Part shown: piece after piece, positions 35,801 through 43,425 of the stretch
How the letters are laid out: each line of letters begins with the position of its first letter
Numbering within the stretch: position 1 is the stretch's first letter
Assembly (NCBI RefSeq): GCF_018966525.1
Contig: NZ_CP076607.1
Coordinates: 3,968,001-4,032,000 of the forward strand
From: Paenibacillus sophorae
GTDB taxonomy: Bacteria; Bacillota; Bacilli; Paenibacillales; Paenibacillaceae
Direction: 5' to 3'
Length of the DNA stretch: 64,000 bases
Notes under the pieces: model-generated
Databases searched by the model: none
What the model was told of the DNA's origin: nothing
The model's input: only the letters and a program-made list of their open reading frames with translations
Translations under genes and position numbers: made by a program

Positions 35801-35932
35801 CTCACGCCAGGAACCTACTACTGGAAGGTGACGGTGGACGACGGCAAGGGACATTCGCAAATCGCATTTGATATTTATTTCGACGAGGAAGGCACTCCTT
35901 ACAACGGCGTCAGAGAGGTTAAGGTGAACTGA
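32825..35932 (+). CDS. pelG: PelG transporter fused to a CotH-type kinase domain
   Basis: 1035 residues, one unbroken frame. Residues 1-455 are PelG: GIGFELRKLHNEHGLLRQIR at the N-terminus, then about 12 membrane helices (MATE/flippase-like). Residues 470-488 form a further hydrophobic segment ending LILLTGC488, a lipobox-like motif. Residues 520-850 are a CotH kinase domain: HVSLRGSSTRYASQRSYKIKL, ILMDNMDTNAQNF with D793/N798, and FLPWDYDGGW with D816/D818. An Fn3-like beta domain (about 940-1020) ends the protein. CotH enzymes phosphorylate proteins. The CotH part would lie outside the membrane. GAGGAGGGG precedes the ATG. Confidence 0.88.
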   Translation: MAGIGFELRKLHNEHGLLRQIRAYAYSSMSTIGPMILCMAMVAGIQRLMAVSGAAFLERELFMTTIVYAFIFSVLVTGGVSMVLTRFLSDMLFQKKYKHALSSYYGAAAVCLPAGAVAALIFLKGVEAGFAYKAAAFLLFMELILIWLQSVHLTALKDYKRIFRGFLLGACTAGLGAWAVCEYTLYQTAAGMLIAVDAGYFLVLLLTNRHFEQVFPIRDSRLYFHFLSYFGKYPALFGIGTFLYAGVYTHSFVYWFGPQNKEVAGRYLISPFYDTPVFYAYLSVMPTLILFTVAVETNFYEKFRGYYDLIRQRGTLKEISEARKEMQRTLIRELTFLMETQLMFTVISLALGIKLLPMLGFSMNQLDVYIILLLGYYFFIITFVIMLLLLYYDDRKGVFMISGVFLVLNTGFSILSMLGGYDGYGMFVASFIAVLLALGRLIIYVRSIDYHTFCAQPVNPVKRERKRLFRPGLTSVTLAALIILLTGCMGGGLEEKTATEAANPPISDSVNQDKLNEDKRIYERDNDSSVDTLYLTVLEGEKKEGAAPLTWYDLNRIRSRMEEGSIDAILQEGTANGSGPTPGSFGYSSQEANAHVSLRGSSTRYASQRSYKIKLNDQAGLWNDQRTLNLNKHAYDPSRLRNKLSFDLFETIPNITSLRTRFVHLFVKDLSEGGAANSKPFIDYGLFTQIEQPNKQFLKNHWLDPYGQLYKATMFEFLQYPEELRLQDDPLYDKAKFETRLQINGREDHRKLLDMLQDVNNLSIPINEVISKHFDLDNYLTWMASNILMDNMDTNAQNFLLYSPLNSEKWYFLPWDYDGGWELQQNSNNVISYNSGISNYWGSKLHNRFFRSMENVNLLKDKIDELYRDYINNDIVSKKIAMYAPITQLYTSKQPDKGFLTELVSDIPKDLAAISTVPERSMKRFNEDIQKPKPFFLDDLLQEGTASVFQWDASFDLQGDSLEYEFTLARDPLFTKVVKRLETPGTSVRLGGLTPGTYYWKVTVDDGKGHSQIAFDIYFDEEGTPYNGVREVKVN

Positions 35933-35933
35933 C

Positions 35934-36647
35934 ATGGAATTTATGGGCCGGCCGCTCAGGCACGAATTCAAATACTACCTGCATCCCCATGAATATCTAT
36001 CCATGCGTCAGCGCGTAGCCGCGCTGCTTCCGCTTGATCCGCACTCGCAGAACGAGGACGGATACGGCATCCGGAGTCTGTATTTCGACAGTCCAGTGGA
36101 TCACGCGCTGTACGATAAGACAAACGGAATTTTCGGGCGCGAGAAGTTTCGTATCCGGATATACAATGCAAGCGACAGCTCGATCAAGCTGGAACGCAAG
36201 AGTAAATACGGAGATTATGTCAGTAAAGAGAGCGCTCCGCTAACCCGCTCCGAGTACGAAAATATTGTGCACGGGGACGCCTCGTTGATTGCAGATTCGC
36301 CGCACCCTCTTGTTCGGGATTTATATAGGGGGCTTACCTACAAGGGATACCGCCGGGCGGCAATCGTCGATTACGTGCGGGAAGCCTATGTATATGATTA
36401 CGGGGATGTCCGGATTACGTTCGACAAGAAGCTCTCCTCCGGCATCAACAGTCTGGATTTGTTCGACCCCGGGCTGGCTTTACGAGAGGCTCTGGATGAT
36501 TCTACACGTACCATTCTGGAAATTAAATTCAACCGTTTCCTGCCGGAACCGGTGCGTCTTATCGCCACCCCGGCTGCCAGTGTCCGATCCACTATATCCA
36601 AATATGTGATATGCAGGGAAGCCGCCAAACTTCATTTCAAACGATAA
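35934..36647 (+). CDS. VTC-domain polyphosphate polymerase-like protein
   Basis: 237 residues, no membrane segment. VTC catalytic domain: RHEFKYYLHPHEY, GYGIRSLYFDS, REKFRIRIYN, SSIKLERKSKYGD, DVRITFDKKLSSG, and TILEIKFNRFLPEPV, with the Arg/Lys/Glu residues that bind phosphate and metal. In yeast the VTC domain makes polyphosphate from ATP; bacterial members often neighbour CotH and DUF4956 genes. Stop-to-start distance from pelG-cotH is 1 bp. Confidence 0.88.
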   Translation: MEFMGRPLRHEFKYYLHPHEYLSMRQRVAALLPLDPHSQNEDGYGIRSLYFDSPVDHALYDKTNGIFGREKFRIRIYNASDSSIKLERKSKYGDYVSKESAPLTRSEYENIVHGDASLIADSPHPLVRDLYRGLTYKGYRRAAIVDYVREAYVYDYGDVRITFDKKLSSGINSLDLFDPGLALREALDDSTRTILEIKFNRFLPEPVRLIATPAASVRSTISKYVICREAAKLHFKR

Positions 36648-36663
36648 GGGGATAAACCTCAAA

Positions 36664-37344
36664 ATGGATGATACTATAAATTTCCAGGATTTATTTAAAA
36701 AAAGTGCGCTTCACCTCGATGCCTTCCGAACCGTTTCGTACATTGATGTCCTGCTCGGGCTCGTCGCCTCTTTATGTGTAGGTCTGTTTATTTTTTTCAT
36801 TTACCGCAAAACCTTTCGCGGGGTTGTCTACAGCTATAATTACAATGCCGCCTTTGTGCTCATGTGCATGATTACCAGCATGATTATCATGACTATCAGC
36901 TCCAATATCGTGCTCTCTCTCGGTATGGTCGGAGCGCTCAGTATCGTGCGTTTCCGTACCGCTGTGAAAGATCCGCTGGACATCGTATACATGTTCTGGT
37001 CGATCGCGGGAGGCATTGCAACAGGAGCCAAGCTCTATCCTGTCGCACTCATCGGCTCGCTCGCCATTGGACTCGTGCTGCTGTGGCTGTCCCGGCGCAA
37101 GGTCCGGGAGCAGCCTTACCTGCTGATTATCCGCCACTCAGAGGTTGCCACTACGGAGCTTCGGATCCGGATGCGGAAAATTGAGCATACGCTGAGATCC
37201 AAGACGATCCGCAAGGACTTTGTGGAGCTTACGGTCGAACTCAGGCTGCGGGATAACAACACCGCGTTCGTCCATGACTTATCCTCTATTGAAGGGGTTA
37301 TGGATGTATCGCTGATTAACTATACCGGAGATTACGCCCAATAA
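36664..37344 (+). CDS. DUF4956 membrane protein
   Basis: 226 residues. Four N-terminal membrane helices including a conserved SLGMVGALSIVRFRTAVKDP stretch and MFWSIAGGIATGAKLY, then a cytoplasmic alpha/beta domain of about 80 residues. Function unknown. It is the last gene of the operon; CotH, VTC and DUF4956 form a recurrent group, from memory. The family's RFRTA-K-P motif is intact. Confidence 0.85.
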   Translation: MDDTINFQDLFKKSALHLDAFRTVSYIDVLLGLVASLCVGLFIFFIYRKTFRGVVYSYNYNAAFVLMCMITSMIIMTISSNIVLSLGMVGALSIVRFRTAVKDPLDIVYMFWSIAGGIATGAKLYPVALIGSLAIGLVLLWLSRRKVREQPYLLIIRHSEVATTELRIRMRKIEHTLRSKTIRKDFVELTVELRLRDNNTAFVHDLSSIEGVMDVSLINYTGDYAQ

Positions 37345-37347
37345 CAT

Positions 37348-37392
37348 AAAAAGCGCCAGGACAGCCGAAACAGCTGATCACTGGCGCTTTCG
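37348..37392. terminator. Bidirectional terminator after the Pel operon
   Basis: AAAGCGCCAG (37350-37359) pairs with CTGGCGCTTT (37381-37390). It also closes the ABC importer operon from the other side. Confidence 0.85.
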
Positions 37393-37413
37393 CTTTTAGG
37401 AGCGACTAAGACA

Positions 37414-38136
37414 TTACAAAACCTTGCTCAGAAAATCCTGCGTTCTGGCATGCTTTGGGCTGCCAAACACTTCTGCAGGCGTTCCCTGCTCGACGATAAA
37501 CCCGCCGTCCATGAACAGAATCCGGTCCCCTACCTCGCGGGCAAAGCCCATTTCGTGGGTAACGATGACCATAGTCATGCCCTGCTCGGCCAGCTTCTTC
37601 ATCACCTCAAGCACCTCGCCCACCATCTCGGGGTCCAGCGCCGAGGTCGGCTCGTCGAACAGCATCACATGCGGCTGCATGGCAAGCGCGCGGGCGATCG
37701 CGACCCGCTGCTTCTGCCCGCCTGAAAGCTGCGACGGGTATGCATCCTTTTTATCTTCGAGTCCGACGGTGCGCAGCAGGTCCATCGCTATTTTGTCTGC
37801 TTCCGCAGGAGACTGCTTCTTGACTTTTACCGGAGCCAGCGTAATATTTTGCAGCACGGTCTTGTGAGGGAACAGATTGAACTGCTGGAAGACCATGCCC
37901 ATTTTTTCGCGAGTAACATTGATATCATGCTTCCGGTCTGTAATGGACTGTCCTTCAAAGGTAATTTCTCCGCCTGTCGGCTGCTCCAGCAAATTCAGGC
38001 AGCGCAAAAAGGTGCTTTTTCCCGAGCCGCTGGGACCGATGACGACAATCACTTCACCTTTTTGTATCGTAAGATCAATGCCTTTCAGAATTTCCAGCTT
38101 TCCAAATGCCTTTTGCAAGTTCTTAACGGTGATCAC
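37414..38136 (-). CDS. Polar amino-acid ABC importer ATPase (GlnQ/ArtR type)
   Basis: 240 residues if started at GTG 38136 (AAAGGAGATG upstream; the frame opens at 38166). Walker [10 protein letters not shown], signature [15 protein letters not shown], Walker [13 protein letters not shown], and the H-loop VTHE are all intact. Third gene of the operon; the start overlaps the permease 3' end by 14 bp. Substrate is a polar amino acid, not further determined. Confidence 0.93.
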   Translation of the reverse strand: MITVKNLQKAFGKLEILKGIDLTIQKGEVIVVIGPSGSGKSTFLRCLNLLEQPTGGEITFEGQSITDRKHDINVTREKMGMVFQQFNLFPHKTVLQNITLAPVKVKKQSPAEADKIAMDLLRTVGLEDKKDAYPSQLSGGQKQRVAIARALAMQPHVMLFDEPTSALDPEMVGEVLEVMKKLAEQGMTMVIVTHEMGFAREVGDRILFMDGGFIVEQGTPAEVFGSPKHARTQDFLSKVL

Positions 38137-38782
38137 TGGCACTCCATCTCCTTTCCAGTCGGCCAAGCACCTTAGATAATGTAAATGTCAGAATAAAATA
38201 CATCAGAGCGATAACCAGCAGCGGAGTCAGCCCATCATAGGTAATCGTGGTAATGGTTCTGGCTTGGAACAACAGATCCATCGCCCCAATCATCCCGACA
38301 ATGGACGACTCTTTGATAATGGTGATGAACTCATTGCCTATCGCCGGAAGCACATTCTTCAGCGCCTGCGGAAGAACAATATAGCGCATGGTCATCGCCT
38401 GCGTCATCCCCAGTGAACGGGACGCTTCCGTCTGTCCGCGATCCACGCCTTGAATACCCGCCCGGAATATTTCGGCAAGATAGGCTGAGCTGTTGATTGT
38501 AAGGGTAATGGCCCCCGACTGTATCGCGGTAAACTCAAGGCCGATTGAAGGAAGACCGTAGTGAATAATAAACAATTGAACAAGCATCGGCGTTCCGCGC
38601 AGAAACTCTACCCAAGTACTGGTGATCCAGCGAAGCACTCTGAAGCTCGACATCCGCAGCAGAGCGACGACGATCCCGAGCACGAAACCGCAAATCACTC
38701 CGATTACCGCGAGAAGAAGCGTGTATTGCAGTCCGGTCAGAAAAAAGCTGCGGTATTCATACGCCATATTTAGCAAATTCAT
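38123..38782 (-). CDS. Polar amino-acid ABC importer permease
   Basis: 219 residues from ATG 38782 (AAGGAGGT upstream). HisM/GlnP-type permease with 5 helices; the conserved cytoplasmic loop contains [32 protein letters not shown] (EAA-type motif). Second gene of the operon. Confidence 0.92.
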   Translation of the reverse strand: MNLLNMAYEYRSFFLTGLQYTLLLAVIGVICGFVLGIVVALLRMSSFRVLRWITSTWVEFLRGTPMLVQLFIIHYGLPSIGLEFTAIQSGAITLTINSSAYLAEIFRAGIQGVDRGQTEASRSLGMTQAMTMRYIVLPQALKNVLPAIGNEFITIIKESSIVGMIGAMDLLFQARTITTITYDGLTPLLVIALMYFILTFTLSKVLGRLERRWSASDHR

Positions 38783-38815
38783 CTTACTCGCAAACCTCCT
38801 TATCAACAAAAAAAT

Positions 38816-38838
38816 AGAAAACGGCGGATCACCGCCAT
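38816..38838 (-). terminator. Intra-operon terminator-like hairpin
   Basis: GGCGG-ATCA-CCGCC (38823-38836); the minus strand continues GTTTTCTATTTTTTT. It lies between the binding-protein gene and the permease, and likely reduces downstream expression so that binding protein exceeds transporter. Confidence 0.65.
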
Positions 38839-38883
38839 TTTCTTCATTTGAGTGAAAAGCAACATTCCAGTGTATCTTTAATC

Positions 38884-39687
38884 TTATTTGCTCTCGGCCA
38901 GTTCGGTCGCCTTGGTCACATACTCTTCGATCTTCCCGGCGGAGTTCAGTTCGCCCAGAGTCTTGTTAATCTGTGTCAGCAGTTCCGAGTTGCCCTTCTT
39001 GACCCCGATGACGTAACCGTCATCTTCCACTTCAGGCTTGGCATCAGTAATGGCCAATCCCTTCACATTTTTTACGAAGGATTTGGCTACCGGCCCTTCC
39101 ATAATGGATGCATCGACACGGCTGGACTGAAGCTGGAGCACGATATCGGAAATTTTCGCGAGCGATGTCAGTTTCGCCCCCTCGATTCCTTTGGCGATAT
39201 CTTCCTGAATGGAACCGGTCTGAATGCCGATCTTAGCACCCTTCAAGGATTCCATCGTGCTGAATTTATCCTTATCGGCTTCGCGGACCACAACGGCCTG
39301 CTCGGCTTTATAATAAATATCGGACAGATCGATTTGCTTGGCTCTTTCCGGAGTCGGACTAAGGCCCGAAATGACCATATCCACTCTTCCACTGGACAAC
39401 TCATTCAGCAGCGAGTCAAACGGCAGGTCCTTGATGACCAGCTCCGCGCCCATATCGGAAGCAATCTCCTTGGCAATATCAATGTCAAAACCGACGATCA
39501 TATCCTTGCCTTCTACCACCTTGTGGAATTCGTACGGCGGAAAGTCAGCGCTTGTCCCCAGCGTCAAAGTCTTCGTCGTACCGGCATTGCCATCTGTAGC
39601 GTTAGTAGTGGAACCATCTTTGCCGCAGCCAGAAATAAGGCTTGCCGTAAGCAGCATCCCCATAGACATTTTAATCCATTTGTTCAT
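38884..39687 (-). CDS. Polar amino-acid ABC importer substrate-binding lipoprotein
   Basis: 267 residues. Lipoprotein signal with lipobox LISGC, then an SBP type 3 domain: FPPYEFHKVVEGKDMIVGFDIDIAKEIA, VDMVISGLSPTPERAKQIDLSDIYY. Resembles arginine/cystine-type binding proteins. First gene of the operon. Confidence 0.92.
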   Translation of the reverse strand: MNKWIKMSMGMLLTASLISGCGKDGSTTNATDGNAGTTKTLTLGTSADFPPYEFHKVVEGKDMIVGFDIDIAKEIASDMGAELVIKDLPFDSLLNELSSGRVDMVISGLSPTPERAKQIDLSDIYYKAEQAVVVREADKDKFSTMESLKGAKIGIQTGSIQEDIAKGIEGAKLTSLAKISDIVLQLQSSRVDASIMEGPVAKSFVKNVKGLAITDAKPEVEDDGYVIGVKKGNSELLTQINKTLGELNSAGKIEEYVTKATELAESK

Positions 39688-39773
39688 TTTCTCTTTCTCT
39701 CCCCTGTTCTCTCGTCAGGCACTTGAAGCCCATCTTTAAGTAAGTTATTTATGTCTTTGTCCCGGACCGACTT

Positions 39774-39802
39774 ATTATAATTCAACTCGTATGAATATGC
39801 AA
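39774..39802 (-). promoter_or_regulatory. Probable promoter of the ABC importer operon
   Basis: On the minus strand TTGCAT (39802-39797), 17 bp, TATAAT (39779-39774). The -10 is perfect and the spacing ideal; the -35 matches half of the consensus. Confidence 0.5.
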
Positions 39803-40004
39803 AGAGTATTTTGTTGACAAATTGCTAAAATTATAGGGGAGTGACCGCATCCTTTTTTTGCGAAATAAACAGGTTTATTGGCGAGTATCAGTTTCTGAAA
39901 ACATTCAGAAAAATAGTTTATTATTATGTAATTAAGGGTATTAAACTAAGTATACCCACTTGGGAGGCGTAGTGGCGCTTCAAACAGATTTAGGAGGGAA
40001 GATC

Positions 40005-41819
40005 ATGCTGCTGGAAGCTTTGTATCACGTTCCACGCGATAAATGGGCATATGCCTACGATAAGGAATCCGTGCATCTGCGGATGCGGACCAAACGGGAT
40101 GACGCTGATGCGGCATATGTCATGACCGGCGACAAATACGCTTGGGATCAGACCTTCGAGGAAATCGCGATGGAAAAAGCCGCTTCCGATGAACTTTTCG
40201 ATTATTGGGAAGCCTGCGCGCGGCCTAAATATAAACGGCTATCCTATCTCTTTCGGATCGAATCCGGCGACGAAACGGCTTATATGTCCAGCAAAGGGAT
40301 TATGCATGAGATGCAGCAGCCTCCGGGAAACAATTTCGAATTCCCGTATATTCATGAGATTGATCTTTTCAAGGTTCCCGAATGGGCCAAAGAAGCGGTC
40401 TTCTATCAAATCATGCCGGACCGTTTCGCTAACGGAGACACTGCCAATGACCCGGAAGGAACCGAGCCGTGGGGCGGTGAACCGAAGTATAACAACTTTT
40501 TTGGAGGCGATATCCAGGGCGTAATCGATCATCTCGACTACCTGGTTGATCTGGGCGTTAATGCGATTTATTTCACGCCGCTGTTCGTGTCACCCTCCAA
40601 TCATAAATACGACATCATTGATTACAAAAAGGTTGATCCCCAGTTCGGCGATAATGAGCAGCTAAAGGCTCTAGTCGACCTCTGCCATGAGAAAGGCATC
40701 CGCGTCATGCTCGATGCGGTGTTCAACCACTGCAGCAAAGAGTTCCCTCCCTTTCAGGACGTACTGGAGAATGGAGAACAGTCCAAATATGCCGATTGGT
40801 TCCACATTAATTCTTTCCCCGTAGAGGTCGTGGACGGTATACCGACCTACGATACCTTCGGCTTTTATGAGGCAATGCCCAAATTCAATACGGCCAATCC
40901 GGAAGTCAAATCCTATTTGCTGGACGTGGCGGAATACTGGATCAAGGAAGTCAAGCTGGACGGCTGGCGTCTTGACGTGGCCGATGAGATCGATCATCAC
41001 TTCTGGCATGATTTCCGCAAGGTTGTGAAACAAGCCAATCCGGAGGCTTATATCGTAGGCGAGGTATGGAGCGATTCTTTAGCTTGGCTGCTTGGAGATC
41101 AGTTCGACTCGGTCATGAACTATCCATTCTCGGGAACCGTACTGGAATTCTTTAACGGCGGAATGGACAGCTACACCTTCTGCAATAAAATAGGCGGTCT
41201 GCTCATGCGCTACCCTAAGCAGAGCAACGAGGTCATCTTTAACCTTCTATGCAGTCACGACACCCCGCGGCTGCTTAACGCTCTGGGAGAAGATAAACGG
41301 AAAATGAAGCTCGCGGTCGCCTTCTTATTCACCTTCATTGGCACGCCATGTATATATTACGGCGACGAAATCGGGCTGTCCGGCGAAGGCGATCCCAACT
41401 GCCGTAAATGTATGGAATGGGACCCTGGCAAACAAGACCTAGAACTTCGCGATTTCTATAAAATGTTGATTTCGCTGCGCAAGGAGAACCATGCACTGCG
41501 GGGAGGCCATTACCGGATTCTGGGCGCCTGCAAAGATGATCCCTGCATCATTTATGAACGGATGGACAGTGAAACCCATTTTACAATCTGGATGAACAAT
41601 TCCCCCGAACCCCGCAGCTTAAGTCATGCGATAGAGACCGAGGATTGGACTGATGCGCTCACCGGCGACGAAGTAAGGCCGGAAGAGGGGATCATGCACA
41701 TTTCCCTCGAACCGTATGGATTCCGCATCTTATCCCGCCGTCTTGATCAGGAGACGCCCTCAATGGTCCATAACACGTCCCGCAAGGAATCAACGGAGCA
41801 CTCTCCCGTGCACCGGTAA
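40005..41819 (+). CDS. GH13 alpha-amylase family, neopullulanase/cyclomaltodextrinase type
   Basis: 604 residues from ATG 40005 (AGGAGGGA upstream; frame opens at 39960). N-terminal beta domain as in GH13_20 (residues 1-125), then the barrel with the four regions: DAVFNHCS, GWRLDVADE (nucleophile Asp), IVGEVWSD (acid Glu), LLCSHDTPRL (transition-state Asp). No signal peptide, so cytoplasmic: probably degrades maltodextrin or cyclodextrin. It sits next to the glycogen genes. Confidence 0.92.
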   Translation: MLLEALYHVPRDKWAYAYDKESVHLRMRTKRDDADAAYVMTGDKYAWDQTFEEIAMEKAASDELFDYWEACARPKYKRLSYLFRIESGDETAYMSSKGIMHEMQQPPGNNFEFPYIHEIDLFKVPEWAKEAVFYQIMPDRFANGDTANDPEGTEPWGGEPKYNNFFGGDIQGVIDHLDYLVDLGVNAIYFTPLFVSPSNHKYDIIDYKKVDPQFGDNEQLKALVDLCHEKGIRVMLDAVFNHCSKEFPPFQDVLENGEQSKYADWFHINSFPVEVVDGIPTYDTFGFYEAMPKFNTANPEVKSYLLDVAEYWIKEVKLDGWRLDVADEIDHHFWHDFRKVVKQANPEAYIVGEVWSDSLAWLLGDQFDSVMNYPFSGTVLEFFNGGMDSYTFCNKIGGLLMRYPKQSNEVIFNLLCSHDTPRLLNALGEDKRKMKLAVAFLFTFIGTPCIYYGDEIGLSGEGDPNCRKCMEWDPGKQDLELRDFYKMLISLRKENHALRGGHYRILGACKDDPCIIYERMDSETHFTIWMNNSPEPRSLSHAIETEDWTDALTGDEVRPEEGIMHISLEPYGFRILSRRLDQETPSMVHNTSRKESTEHSPVHR

Positions 41820-41880
41820 CGTTCTACCCGGCCGCTGCAATATCAGCCTAGACCTAAGTATCGGATTTCGGTAAAAAAAA

Positions 41881-41926
41881 GCAGCTTTCTCTAGCGCTCA
41901 AGCGCTTGTGAGAAAGCTGCCTTTTT
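41881..41926. terminator. Terminator between amylase and glgA
   Basis: GCAGCTTTCTC (41881-41891) pairs with GAGAAAGCTGC (41910-41920), then CTTTTT; preceded by eight A, so it works both ways. Confidence 0.85.
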
Positions 41927-41964
41927 CTTGATTTTCGTGAATCAGTGTACACTCAGACCGAATA

Positions 41965-43395
41965 TTATACCTGCCCGGTAATCTTCTTGTAGATATCGAT
42001 ATACTCCTGCGCCGATACATCCCAGCTGTAATCTCCCGTAAAAGCGTTGCGGGTTACTCGTTTCCAATGCTCGGGCTTGTTATAGAAGGAAATCGCACGG
42101 CGAAGGGTGTTCATCATGTCATGAGCGTTATAATTGGTGAAGGTGAAGCCGTTACCTTCCCCCGTCTCCTCGTTATAGGAGTGAACGGTATCGTTCAGTC
42201 CCCCCGTTTCCCTGACAACCGGAATGCTGCCATACCGCAGGGCCAGCAGTTGGCTGATTCCGCACGGTTCGAACTTCGACGGCATCAGGAACAGATCGCT
42301 TCCGGCATAGATTTTACGCGACAGTTCATCACTGAACCGGATCTGCGCAGATAGTTTGGTGGGATAACGCCATGCGGCTTCGCGGAACCAGCGCTCGTAT
42401 ACTTCATCCCCCGTTCCAAGGACCACAAACTGGACGCTGTCGTAATACAGCATTTCATCCAGAACCCGGGTCACCAGGTCAAGTCCCTTCGAATCGACTA
42501 GGCGAGTGACCATGGCTACAAGCGGGATATGCGGCGCTACCGGAAGACCCAGCTCCTTCTGCAATCCGATTTTGTTCTCGATTTTCTTGTTCAGATTATT
42601 CCGGTATTTCGTAAAGATTTTGGGGTCAGTAGCCGGATTGTAGTCTTTCGTATCAATACCATTGACAATCCCGCTCAAGTGATCGGCACGGGCGTTCAGC
42701 AGGCCGTCCAGGCCATAACCAAAGTGAGGTGTTCTGATTTCCTGCGAATAGGTCGGACTGACCGTAGTCACATAATCGCTGAACACGATGCCGCCTTTAA
42801 GGAAATTTACGTTGCCGTAGTATTCCACCCCGAGAAAAAAGCTGCCATCCAGGCCGAGCAAATCGCCCAGAACCTCATATGGAAACACGCCCTGGTACAG
42901 CAGATTATGTATGGTGAATACGGTACGGATGTTGCTGTAGAACGGATTGCTGCGGTAATGCCCTTCCAGAAGCATGGGAATGACGGCGGCGTGCCAATCA
43001 TGGCAGTGCAGCACATCCGGCTGGAAGTCAATCGCCGGGAGCACCTCTAGAACGGCCCTGTTGTAAAAAGAAAACCGTTCCGCATCATCCAGATATCCGT
43101 ATATGCCGTCACGGCCGAAGTAGTATTCATTGTCTATAAAATAGACCGGCACCCCTTCATAACTCAGCTGCTCAATTCCGCAGTATTGATTCCGCCAGCC
43201 TACAGGCACCTCGATCACCTTGACTGGCTCCATTTGCGAACGATATTTCTCGGGAATCCCCCGGTACTTCGGCATAATGACTCTTACATCCACTCCGGCT
43301 TCCTTCAGCGCCTTCGGCAGCGCACCGATTACGTCGGCAAGGCCCCCCGTTTTGACAAACGGGTGGCCTTCCGCAGCGGCAAACAGCACTTTCAT
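41965..43395 (-). CDS. glgA: Glycogen synthase (ADP-glucose)
   Basis: 476 residues, GT5. Extends alpha-1,4-glucan from ADP-glucose. N-terminal KTGGLADVIGALPKAL is the ADP-binding loop; HCHDWHAAVIPMLL, GIVNGIDTKDYNPATD, and the C-terminal FEPCGISQLLALRYGSIPVVRETGGL follow. 30 bp downstream of glgB, same operon. AGGAGG lies before the ATG. Confidence 0.96.
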   Translation of the reverse strand: MKVLFAAAEGHPFVKTGGLADVIGALPKALKEAGVDVRVIMPKYRGIPEKYRSQMEPVKVIEVPVGWRNQYCGIEQLSYEGVPVYFIDNEYYFGRDGIYGYLDDAERFSFYNRAVLEVLPAIDFQPDVLHCHDWHAAVIPMLLEGHYRSNPFYSNIRTVFTIHNLLYQGVFPYEVLGDLLGLDGSFFLGVEYYGNVNFLKGGIVFSDYVTTVSPTYSQEIRTPHFGYGLDGLLNARADHLSGIVNGIDTKDYNPATDPKIFTKYRNNLNKKIENKIGLQKELGLPVAPHIPLVAMVTRLVDSKGLDLVTRVLDEMLYYDSVQFVVLGTGDEVYERWFREAAWRYPTKLSAQIRFSDELSRKIYAGSDLFLMPSKFEPCGISQLLALRYGSIPVVRETGGLNDTVHSYNEETGEGNGFTFTNYNAHDMMNTLRRAISFYNKPEHWKRVTRNAFTGDYSWDVSAQEYIDIYKKITGQV

Positions 43396-43425
43396 TCCCT
43401 TTTCCTCCTCTTGTGTAACTGATTG

